Made by a program: the position numbers and the translations under genes
Assembly (NCBI GenBank): GCA_030595765.1
Contig: JAUVCJ010000046.1
Span: forward strand, 1 to 12,064
Direction of reading: 5' to 3'
DNA length: 12,064 nt
Source of the DNA: Thermoplasmatota archaeon
GTDB taxonomy: Archaea; Thermoplasmatota; Thermoplasmata; GCA-020350865; JAUVCJ01
The notes under the pieces: generated by a model
What the model saw: the letters and a program-made list of their open reading frames with translations, nothing else
What the model was told of the DNA's origin: nothing
Database searches by the model: none
Shown here: positions 1 through 4,958 of the stretch, in pieces
Layout: every line of letters begins with the position of its first letter
How positions within the stretch are numbered: the first letter of the stretch is position 1

Positions 1-113
1 GTTAGAGGGCTGTGCGCACCCCAAACTTCAAGGGGCTGCTTATGTATATATGCAATTGTGTGCATATGCGTGTGCGTACAGGCCTCGTACTTTAGTACGA
101 GGTACGTGACTTG
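1..113 (+). repeat. Scaffold element R0 (3' part only)
   Basis: This is the right-hand part of the first scaffold copy, cut by the window edge. It ends with the shared tail GGTACGTGACTT (101-112). Visible hairpins are CCCC/GGGG (19-22/32-35), ATATGCA/TGCATAT (48-54/61-67) and CCTCGTAC-ttta-GTACGAGG (83-102). In R1 and R2 the last of these is only a short TAC/GTG pairing around the same TTTA loop, so R0 has an extended version of that helix. No gene is seen here. Confidence 0.6.
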
Positions 114-118
114 TTTTT

Positions 119-151
119 CGATACCTGGCTAAATATCACAGAGAGGTATCG
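119..151. repeat. Empty cargo hairpin between R0 and R1
   Basis: A perfect 8-base inverted repeat, CGATACCT (119-126) and AGGTATCG (144-151), encloses 17 bases with no coding potential. It occupies the slot between scaffold tail and scaffold head that holds genes in the other intervals, so it reads as a cargo position without a gene. Confidence 0.6.
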
Positions 152-319
152 CCGCCCCGAGCAGGGGGTCTGGCCCAGCGCAGGGGCGGAAGGTTAGGGG
201 ATGCCCCGCTTGAGCGAATCGCGCTGGCTCGTAGAGCCAGAGCAATGCAGCCAAGTTGCAAGGCGAAGGCTTTATGCCTGAGCGAAGCAATACTTTAGTG
301 CGGGGTACGTGACTTAAGA
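152..319 (+). repeat. Scaffold element R1
   Basis: A full scaffold copy of about 168 bases. Pairings visible: CCGCCCC/GGGGCGG (152-158/183-189), GGGG/CCCC (197-200/204-207) and CTGGCTC-gta-GAGCCAG (224-240). A compound helix runs from 256 to 290, with TTGC/GCAA outermost, then an AAG/GAA internal loop, GC/GC, a tandem GA/GA internal loop and AGGC/GCCT. It ends TACTTTAGTGCGGGGTACG then TGACTTA. Bases 200-259 match R2 878-937 almost exactly, differing in the hairpin loop (gta versus gca). No open frame here looks coding. Confidence 0.7.
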
Positions 320-800
320 GGCGAAAACAAATTGGCTAGGGAATGATTATGAATCGGACATTGATAATACCAAAAACGTTCTCTTATAAGATTATGATTG
401 GCGGTGCAATTCTTCATCTATCCTCAACAGCACTCAGTACTCTAATGATTCTCTCTCTCAATTTTTCCTTTAGTTTGATTTTTTCATTGCTTGGAACATT
501 GGGATTCATGATATTTGTTGGCGGGGTAATCTGCACATTTAGGGATGTTTATAACGAAATCAGCATATGCACGAATATGATTGTTGAATTACCCAAGAAC
601 CAACCAAACAATGCTATCAATAGAACAAAAACACAAGCAAAAAAAAGAAGGAAAACGCATTATAATCAATATAACGAAGAGAATATTATTTGTAGTAAAT
701 GTAATTCTATTAGAGTTACTGAGTATAAGGATTCTGGAAACTCTTCTTATTATCATTGCTTGGATTGCCAATTTGATTTTGAATAAGCCCTGTTTTCGCC
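320..800. repeat. Cassette 1 bounded by inverted repeat
   Basis: GGCGAAAACA at 320-329 is the exact reverse complement of TGTTTTCGCC at 791-800. The pair encloses one gene with about 13 bases before its start and 4 after its stop. The left arm abuts the R1 tail and the right arm abuts the R2 head. The arm sequence is not shared with any other cassette in the window. Confidence 0.65.
343..786 (+). CDS. Membrane protein with C-terminal zinc ribbon, cassette 1 cargo
   Basis: A 147-residue protein of unrecognised family. Residues about 12-38 and 42-66 are two hydrophobic segments, probably a membrane hairpin. A polar, lysine-rich linker follows (about 90-110). The C-terminus has two cysteine pairs, CSKC (about 116-119) and CLDC (about 138-141), spaced as in a zinc ribbon, so a soluble metal-binding tail is likely. 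The start is ATG with a second ATG two codons later and only a weak AGGG upstream, so the exact start is uncertain. The gene is much richer in A and T than the flanking repeats, consistent with separate origin. Function is unknown. The only gene inside its inverted-repeat pair. Confidence 0.7.
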   Translation: MIMNRTLIIPKTFSYKIMIGGAILHLSSTALSTLMILSLNFSFSLIFSLLGTLGFMIFVGGVICTFRDVYNEISICTNMIVELPKNQPNNAINRTKTQAKKRRKTHYNQYNEENIICSKCNSIRVTEYKDSGNSSYYHCLDCQFDFE

Positions 801-995
801 GACCCGTTTCGAGCAGTAGGGGGCGGGTGTCAAGCACCCATAGGCTCAGCACAGTCGCGCCTGGTGTGGGGAGGACTGATGCCCCGCTTGAGCGAATCGC
901 GCTGGCTCGCAGAGCCAGAGCAATGCAGCCAAGTTGCGAAGAAAGGCTTATAGACTTTCGAAGCAATACTTCAGTGCGGGGTACGTGACTTAAAA
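801..995 (+). repeat. Scaffold element R2
   Basis: A scaffold copy of about 195 bases between cassettes 1 and 2. The head carries CGAGCAGTAGG. Hairpins are GGGTG-tcaag-CACCC (825-839) and CTGGCTC-gca-GAGCCAG (902-918). A compound helix TTGC/GCAA (934-937/963-966) encloses a symmetric GAA/GAA internal loop (938-940/960-962) and GAAAG/CTTTC (941-945/955-959). The tail is CAGTGCGGGGTACGTGACTT. A frame open across this segment overlaps repeats on both strands and is not credible as a gene. Confidence 0.7.
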
Positions 996-1081
996 GTGCC
1001 AAATCCGCCTCAACCCTGCTTTTAACCGAGAAAAATATATATACCTCAGCGACTAATAAATAGAGTAGGTGGAACTGTGGA

Positions 1082-1708
1082 CTATTCGGAAATGCCCCAA
1101 TGGGCTATGAACCTGCTCATACAATTTGAGGATTCATTTGCGCACTTATCAGATTGAGTGCTGACCATTTCATCTAACCATTCTTTTGTCATTCCCCGAT
1201 GTTTTTCCTTAATAGCTCCACTACCAATTGTTAGATCTGCCTGTGTTATAGAATGTAAGCATGTATCAGAGATTCTATATTCATAGATACCAGATTCAAA
1301 TAACTCACGAAGTTCCTTTCTTTTTCGTGTTAACTTCAGGAAATATTTTGATTCACAAATATACCGATTGCAATCATCCCACCATCTATTTCTGTTTTCA
1401 TTGTAGTCATACTCAGGAAAATTGATTTCGTTGGCTTTCAATATTCCTTGTATGAAATAGATGGTGGTCCTATGATTGGTATTTGGGAGTGCGTGCATTC
1501 GTAATAGGTTGCTCATGATTCTTGAACAAAAATCGATTATGTTGTCACAAGATTGTGGCAAGCATTGAAACATGCGTTCCAGTTTTCCTTGTTCAAGCTC
1601 TTTGTAAGGTTTGGGTTTTTCTCCAGTGACTTTCTCGATTAGCAGGTTCACATTTCTGTGATAAGCCAGATAAATGGAAACAAGTTTTTCTGAATCACTT
1701 TCTTCCAT
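1082..1708 (-). CDS. Fic/Doc-like protein, cassette 2 cargo
   Basis: A 208-residue protein. Residues 72-80 read HALPNTNHR, which matches the spacing of the Fic/Doc active-site motif HxFx(D/N)(G/A)N(K/G)R; the catalytic histidine, the central N and the R are kept, while the usual G/A is T. The helix before it (FCSRIMSNLLRM) and the segment after (TTIYFIQGIL) fit the Fic fold. Fic enzymes AMPylate targets, and Doc toxins phosphorylate EF-Tu; which applies here is unknown. The C-terminal half is rich in charged residues and cysteines and has no recognised domain. The reading frame stays open further upstream to 1951, but that part lies in repeat R3. The ATG at 1708 is preferred because a TATA-like TTTTTAA (about 1732-1738) lies the right distance upstream for a leaderless start. 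It is the only cargo gene on the minus strand. Confidence 0.6.
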   Translation of the reverse strand: MEESDSEKLVSIYLAYHRNVNLLIEKVTGEKPKPYKELEQGKLERMFQCLPQSCDNIIDFCSRIMSNLLRMHALPNTNHRTTIYFIQGILKANEINFPEYDYNENRNRWWDDCNRYICESKYFLKLTRKRKELRELFESGIYEYRISDTCLHSITQADLTIGSGAIKEKHRGMTKEWLDEMVSTQSDKCANESSNCMSRFIAHWGISE

Positions 1709-1730
1709 AGGTCTATGTAACTCAATCTCG

Positions 1731-1740
1731 GTTAAAAAGG
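1731..1740 (-). promoter_or_regulatory. TATA-like box of the Fic-like gene
   Basis: On the minus strand this reads CCTTTTTAAC. It is centred about 27 bases from the ATG at 1708, as expected for a leaderless archaeal transcript. It lies inside the right arm of the cassette inverted repeat; the left arm at 1020-1030 is its mirror copy. Confidence 0.4.
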
Positions 1741-1749
1741 ATTTGGCAC

Positions 1750-2226
1750 GACCAGCGACGAGTAGAAGGTGAGGGGCGATGAACCATCGCCCCGACCCAG
1801 GGCTCCAGAGGAGCCCAAGGGGGAGGGCGCAAAGCGCCAGTAGGCTCAGCGCAGGAGCGCATGGTGTGAGCAACGCCAGTTGCGAACGAATGCTCCGAAC
1901 GAGTGGGACTTGTCCCGTGAGTAAGGGCGCAATTGCGCCCGTCAGGAGCATGACGTGGGGAGGTCAGATGCCTCGCTTGTGTGAGGAACGCTGGTCTAAG
2001 GCCGGAGTACCGCAACCAACGAGAAAAGCTTACTTTTCGAGCAAGGGCACGAATGTGCCCGCAGGTTGCGAAGAAAGGCTTATAGACTTTCGAAGCAATA
2101 CTTTATCCAATAGCTGGCCATGCCAGCTCTGATTCATTGCTCCTTAGGAGCAATGTTAGAAGCGCCTATGCGTTTCTATTCGGTGCTCCTCCTGGAGCAC
2201 CTCAGTGCGGGGTACGTGACTTAAGA
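1750..2226 (+). repeat. Scaffold element R3, expanded with extra hairpins
   Basis: The largest copy, about 477 bases. The head (GCGACGAGTAGAAGGTGAG) and tail (CAGTGCGGGGTACGTGACTT) match the other copies. In order it contains GGGGCGAT/ATCGCCCC (1773-1793), GGGCTCC/GGAGCCC (1800-1816), GGCGC/GCGCC (1826-1838) and GCAAC/GTTGC (1870-1883). Two branched modules follow, closed by ATGCTCC/GGAGCAT (1890-1951) and CGCAACC/GGTTGCG (2011-2070). Then come GAAAG/CTTTC (2073-2091), AGCTGGC/GCCAGCT (2112-2128), CATTGCTCC/GGAGCAATG (2135-2155), TAGAAGCGC/GCGTTTCTA with one G-T pair (2157-2178) and GGTGCTCC/GGAGCACC (2182-2201). The last four are absent from R1 and R2, where TACTTYAGTGCGG runs uninterrupted. 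No gene is seen. Confidence 0.7.
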
Positions 2227-2248
2227 GAGGCGGAACAGAAGGCGCGGC

Positions 2249-2290
2249 TATAAGTACTATGGTCGCTATAGTTGATATAGTGATACTATG
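2249..2290 (+). promoter_or_regulatory. Promoter and possible operator of the toxin-antitoxin pair
   Basis: A TATAAG box (2249-2254) lies about 35 bases before the antitoxin ATG, giving a leader of roughly 10 bases. Between them are an inverted repeat CTATA/TATAG (2266-2270/2276-2280) and a direct repeat TACTATG (2255-2261 and 2284-2290). Such symmetry near the start site is typical of autoregulated toxin-antitoxin operons; that it is the operator is inferred. Confidence 0.45.
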
Positions 2291-2476
2291 ACAGCTACCA
2301 CCATCCAGGTAGATATGGAAGTACGAGATTTACTCAAGTCCTTTGGACGCAAAGGTGAAACTTATAACGAAATTATCGTTAACCTAATCGATAGAACAAG
2401 ATATGTTGAATTCATGAGAAAAACATATCAAATTCTTGACAATGAAGAAAACTGGGTTAGCCTGGATGAGTTGTAA
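2288..2476 (+). CDS. Antitoxin of RelE-type pair, cassette 3
   Basis: A 62-residue protein. The first half (TTIQVDMEVRDLLKSFG, then KGETYNEII) looks like the short DNA-binding/dimerisation region found in many archaeal antitoxins of the VapB/DUF7557 kind. The acidic C-terminus (about 48-62) is likely the toxin-binding tail. Its stop TAA shares one base with the toxin ATG at 2476, so the two are translationally coupled. It has no good Shine-Dalgarno, consistent with a very short leader. A related small gene lies at 7288-7479 without a toxin partner. The role is well supported by the adjacent toxin; the exact family is less sure. Confidence 0.8.
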   Translation: MTATTIQVDMEVRDLLKSFGRKGETYNEIIVNLIDRTRYVEFMRKTYQILDNEENWVSLDEL

Positions 2477-2745
2477 TGGCCAAAACCATCTTGTTATCTC
2501 CAAAGGCTCAAAAAGAATACAAATTGCTTTCTACAAGTCTTCAAAAAAGGATTAAGACAGCCCTTATTGAATTAGGTGATGGGTCAAAGAGAATGGATAT
2601 CAAAAAACTGAAAGGCGTTGATGATCGAGAAGATCTTTATCGATTAAGAGTTGGTAGTTATCGTATTACTTATGCCATTAATAAAAACGTAATCAAAGTT
2701 GCCCGTATTGACCATCGTGGGAAAGGTTATGGGTGGCTCGATTAA
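2476..2745 (+). CDS. relE: RelE/ParE-superfamily toxin, cassette 3
   Basis: An 89-residue basic protein of normal RelE length. RelE-fold toxins are mostly ribosome-dependent mRNA endonucleases that block translation until the antitoxin binds them. The family hallmarks are visible: LSPKAQKEYKLL at the N-terminus, KKLKG (about 43-47), the central strand with LYRLRVGSYRITYAI (54-68), and the last strand VARIDHRGKGYG (75-86). Basic residues R56, R58, R63 and R81 with H80 are candidates for the RNA-cleaving site. ParE gyrase poisons share this fold, so the target is not certain. The start overlaps the antitoxin stop by one base, and the stop codon abuts the right arm of the cassette inverted repeat. 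Confidence 0.88.
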   Translation: MAKTILLSPKAQKEYKLLSTSLQKRIKTALIELGDGSKRMDIKKLKGVDDREDLYRLRVGSYRITYAINKNVIKVARIDHRGKGYGWLD

Positions 2746-2764
2746 CGCCTTCTATTGAAGCCTC

Positions 2765-2920
2765 GCCAGCGACGAGCAGTAGGTGAGTGGCGATACTTCG
2801 CCACGAACCAGTGCTCTATAGGAGCACAAGGGGGAGGGCGCAAAGCGCCTGAAGGCTCAGCGAAGGAGAGTTAGGGGGTCACTCCAATACCTCGTCGCGA
2901 GTCAGTGCGGAGTAGTTGAT
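2765..2920 (+). repeat. Scaffold element R4, degenerate right end of the array
   Basis: The last scaffold copy. The head GCGACGAGCAGTAGGTGAG matches R3. Hairpins are GTGGCGA/TCGCCAC (2787-2804), GTGCTCT/GGAGCAC with one T-G pair (2811-2827) and GGCGC/GCGCC (2837-2849); each sits where R3 has a paired helix. The middle is shorter, and the tail has decayed to CAGTGCGGAGTAGTTGATT, losing the TACGTGACTTA sequence. No cassette follows. Confidence 0.65.
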
Positions 2921-2957
2921 TTTTAATAATCCGTTGTAGTTATATCCATTCTGGAGG
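2920..2957 (+). promoter_or_regulatory. Promoter and ribosome-binding site of the ATPase-GNAT gene
   Basis: A TATA-like TTTTTAATAA (2920-2929) lies about 40 bases before the start codon, and GGAGG (2953-2957) lies 7 bases before it. The spacing decides for the TTG at 2965, because no ATG occurs in frame until well inside the ATPase domain. Confidence 0.5.
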
Positions 2958-2964
2958 CTTTTAT

Positions 2965-4470
2965 TTGGCAGAACTAAAGAACAGCTCTAAATTGACCATA
3001 CCCACAGATAAGTCCTACGGTTCCATTGTATGCGCCTACGTCAAGTCAGTGGCTGAGAAGATGGGCTTTAACGACGAGCAGATGCAGATGATGGAGCTGG
3101 GTGTGGACGAGGCCTTCTCCAACGTGGTAGAGCATGGCTATGGAGCAGGAGAGGACCAGACCTTCGAGGTCATCTGCCAAAAGCTCCCGTTCGGGATCAG
3201 CATCACATTCAAGGAACAGGGCATGCCTTTTGACCCCTCCAGAATTCAGAAATACGACCCAAACGCAAAGCTTGAGGACATCACAGGCGAGGGTCTGGGT
3301 AGCTTCCTCATTGAAAAGTCAATGGATGAGGTTCATTACAATAACCTTGGCAAGGAAGGCAAGGAGACCGTGCTCGTAAAGTACCTGCGGGAGAAGACGA
3401 TCATGGACTACTTCGGGGTTGATGAGATGAAGGTCTATGAGAAGCCTCCAGAGAAGAAGAAGCAACCCAGAGAGAAGATAGATTATGACGTACGTTTGAT
3501 GAAACCTGCCGAGGCTCTAGATGTATCAAGATGCGTCTATCAGACCTATGGCTACTCCTATGACAAGGAGGATGTCTACTATCCGGATCGCATCCAGGTC
3601 CTCAATCTATTAGGCTCCATGACTTCTGTAGTTGCAATGTCAAACAGCGAGATGGCAGCACACGCAGCTCTGTATAAGGACGACCCCTCTGATAAGATCG
3701 CAGAGCTTGGAACCGCAGTGACCAAGCCAAAGTTCCGCGGGCAGGGAATGATGAACAAGCTGGGCATGTTCCTAACAGACAAGGCAACCAACGAGGGAAT
3801 GGTTGGCCTTTACGCCCAGGCGATGACCAATCACCCGTTCTCCCAGAAGGCCATACTGCATCTGAACTTTCTCGACACCGGGTTCCTGCTGGGCAGCGTC
3901 CCCACAACCCGCAAGTTCAAGGGCTTCAGCGAGCAGCTCACTGGGAGGGGCAGCGTCATCGTCCTCTTCAAGTACCTCAACATGCCTGAGAAGCTGGAGC
4001 TTTTCGCCCCGCCCAGGCACCGCCATATCATCGAAAGAATATACAACCACCTGGGAATGAGTCCATTATTCTCTGAACCCTCCCAAAACCAGGAATTCGG
4101 GAACTACCCCTCAAAGCTTGCCACCAAGGTATATGCTGGCAAGCTCTCGGCCTTCATCAAGGTCAAGAAGATCGGCATCGATGTGATGAACGCCATCCAG
4201 AACCAGCTTAAAGACCTGTGCAGGAAGAAGATGGAAGTAATCTATCTGTACACCTCACTCCAGGATCCCCACGCTCCCGACATGGCAAAGAACCTAGAAG
4301 ACATTGGCTTCATATTCGGAGGCATCTTCCCAGGCCTGGGCTTCGGAGACTGCGCCATCTACATCTATCTCAACGACATCACCATTGATATGGACAAGAT
4401 CGTTACAGTTTCGGACATGGCAACAGAGTTGAAGGAATACATCAAAGAGGCAAACCCAGACCTGAACTAG
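2965..4470 (+). CDS. RsbW-like ATPase fused to GNAT acetyltransferase
   Basis: A 501-residue, probably cytoplasmic fusion that starts at TTG. Residues about 10-145 are a histidine-kinase-type ATPase domain of the anti-sigma-factor kind: the N box has E49 and N53 in ELGVDEAFSNVVEHGY, and the glycine-rich lid is GEGLGSFLIEK (108-118). The usual D-x-G of the G1 box is E84-Q85-G86 before MPFDP, a conservative change that may alter ATP use. After a lysine-rich linker (160-172), residues about 174-320 are a GNAT domain with the acetyl-CoA loop FRGQGMMNKL (257-266). Residues 400-480 look like a weak second GNAT-like half with GFIFGGIFPGLGFGD. Probable role: binding or modifying a regulator in a partner-switching system, together with the convergent genes. 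The acetylation target is unknown. Its 3' end overlaps the STAS gene by 29 bases. Confidence 0.82.
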   Translation: MAELKNSSKLTIPTDKSYGSIVCAYVKSVAEKMGFNDEQMQMMELGVDEAFSNVVEHGYGAGEDQTFEVICQKLPFGISITFKEQGMPFDPSRIQKYDPNAKLEDITGEGLGSFLIEKSMDEVHYNNLGKEGKETVLVKYLREKTIMDYFGVDEMKVYEKPPEKKKQPREKIDYDVRLMKPAEALDVSRCVYQTYGYSYDKEDVYYPDRIQVLNLLGSMTSVVAMSNSEMAAHAALYKDDPSDKIAELGTAVTKPKFRGQGMMNKLGMFLTDKATNEGMVGLYAQAMTNHPFSQKAILHLNFLDTGFLLGSVPTTRKFKGFSEQLTGRGSVIVLFKYLNMPEKLELFAPPRHRHIIERIYNHLGMSPLFSEPSQNQEFGNYPSKLATKVYAGKLSAFIKVKKIGIDVMNAIQNQLKDLCRKKMEVIYLYTSLQDPHAPDMAKNLEDIGFIFGGIFPGLGFGDCAIYIYLNDITIDMDKIVTVSDMATELKEYIKEANPDLN

Positions 4471-4807
4471 GTTCCGAAAAAGAAGCCACACCATCCTCTA
4501 ATTGCTCGTGTATCTTAAAGATCGTATCTATGCCAGTCATCTCAAGGACCTTTAGAATATTGGGTTGAAGACCTACCAATTGAATATCTCCACCTCTTGC
4601 CCTGTGTGCCTTAAGCGTTTTTATCATGACCCTTATCATGCTGGAACTGATATAGTTCACGTCACTCATATCTATAAGGCTCCTCAATGAACCGGACTGA
4701 TCTAGGGAATCAAACTCTTTCTCAACAGCCTCGGAGTTCTCTGTATCAAATCGGCCTGATAATGTAATTACCTCGACATTCTCAAATGTCTTTTGCACAA
4801 ATGCCAT
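4442..4807 (-). CDS. STAS-domain anti-anti-sigma-factor-like protein
   Basis: A 121-residue single-domain STAS protein of the SpoIIAA/RsbV type. The VEVITLSGRFD start (11-21), the strand LRSLIDMSDVNYI (41-53) and VGLQPNILKVLEMTGI (78-93) follow the family. The phosphorylation loop is S54-S55-S56-M where SpoIIAA has D-S-S-G; S55 aligns with the phosphorylated serine, so the site is kept although the preceding D is lost. In bacteria the unphosphorylated form binds the RsbW kinase and frees its client; the phosphatase resets it. It is the last gene of the minus-strand set, after a 135-base gap full of small hairpins. A purine-rich GGGGGA lies about 8 bases before the ATG. The last 20 residues are unlike the family and overlap the end of the convergent gene. 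Confidence 0.88.
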   Translation of the reverse strand: MAFVQKTFENVEVITLSGRFDTENSEAVEKEFDSLDQSGSLRSLIDMSDVNYISSSMIRVMIKTLKAHRARGGDIQLVGLQPNILKVLEMTGIDTIFKIHEQLEDGVASFSEPSSGLGLPL

Positions 4808-4857
4808 GTGTTTTTCCCCCTGAGCGTTTGGAATTGGATTTCGGGTATTAATAGGTT

Positions 4858-4958
4858 CTATCTCTTTTCAGATAGGTAATATCCCTGTTCATAGGGGTTC
4901 TATCTCTGTTCAGAGCGATTCTATCTCTTTCTCAGAGAAGTGCTATCTCTTTTCAGAG
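4858..4958 (-). repeat. Five tandem small hairpins between phosphatase and STAS genes
   Basis: Units of about 20-25 bases share CTATCTCTTTTCAGAG-like sequence (+ strand) and each folds on itself: CTATCT/AGATAG (4858-4875), CCCT/AGGG (4883-4896), CTCTG/CAGAG (4904-4915), TCTCT/AGAGA (4924-4938) and CTCT/AGAG (4947-4958). On the transcribed strand the loops are A-rich, including a GAAA loop in the unit beside the phosphatase stop codon. Stem sequences differ between units while pairing is kept. They may act as an mRNA processing, stability or attenuation region between the two genes; the role is inferred. Confidence 0.6.

Larger units (their letters stand above)
996..1749. repeat. Cassette 2 bounded by bipartite inverted repeat
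   Basis: Left arm: GTGCCAAATCC (996-1006), a 13-base spacer, then TTTTAACCGAG (1020-1030). Right arm: CTCGGTTAAAA (1727-1737), one base, then GGATTTGGCAC (1739-1749). The outer 11-mers and the inner 11-mers are exact reverse complements, so the left arm carries about 12 extra bases between the two blocks. The pair encloses a single minus-strand gene. The region from 1031 to 1081, including a TATATATA tract, holds no gene. Confidence 0.7.
2227..2764. repeat. Cassette 3 bounded by imperfect inverted repeat
   Basis: The left arm has GAGGC (2227-2231) and AGAAGGCG (2237-2244). The right arm has CGCCTTCT (2746-2753) and GCCTC (2760-2764), the reverse complements in mirror order. The right arm begins directly after the toxin stop codon. 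The pair encloses a two-gene toxin-antitoxin operon and its promoter. Confidence 0.6.
1..2930. mobile_element. Candidate hairpin-bounded gene-cassette array
   Basis: Five copies of a palindrome-rich scaffold alternate with cargo segments: an empty hairpin, a membrane/zinc-ribbon gene, a Fic-like gene in the opposite orientation, and a toxin-antitoxin pair. Each cargo is bracketed by its own inverted repeat: 119-126/144-151, 320-329/791-800, 996-1030/1727-1749 and 2227-2244/2746-2764. Cargo genes are AT-rich and the scaffold is GC-rich. The array begins before the window and ends where the last scaffold decays near 2915, just before the promoter of the ATPase-GNAT gene. Mobility is inferred from the cargo type, mixed gene orientation and repeat structure. 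No integrase or transposase is present, so the mechanism is unknown. Confidence 0.45.

Noticed and set aside
581..1002. Two opposite-strand frames of about 135 residues across R2
   Set aside because: They overlap the real cassette 1 gene in other frames and continue into repeat sequence; neither has a ribosome-binding site or recognisable domain.
996..1749. Classic insertion sequence or MITE with terminal repeats
   Set aside because: The terminal arms are not shared with the other cassettes, there is no transposase, and no target-site duplication is evident.
1709..1951. N-terminal extension of the Fic-like protein
   Set aside because: The frame is open only because it runs through the GC-rich repeat R3; it lacks protein-like composition, and the TATA box lies inside it.
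1779..2132. Open frame of 117 residues inside R3
   Set aside because: It is made of hairpin repeats translated by chance and has no sensible start context.
1..2930. Integron with attC sites
   Set aside because: The complementary arms surround the genes rather than the repeats, no RYYYAAC/GTTRRRY pair frames the scaffold copies, and no IntI gene is present. GTTAG sequences at 1, 193, 2156 and 2869 are in unrelated positions.
1..2930. CRISPR array
   Set aside because: The repeats are 110-480 bases long, variable, and separated by genes, not by short spacers of even length; there are no cas genes.
1..2930. Group II introns with genes in a loop
   Set aside because: No domain V-like 34-base hairpin, no reverse transcriptase and no consistent GTGYG starts were seen.
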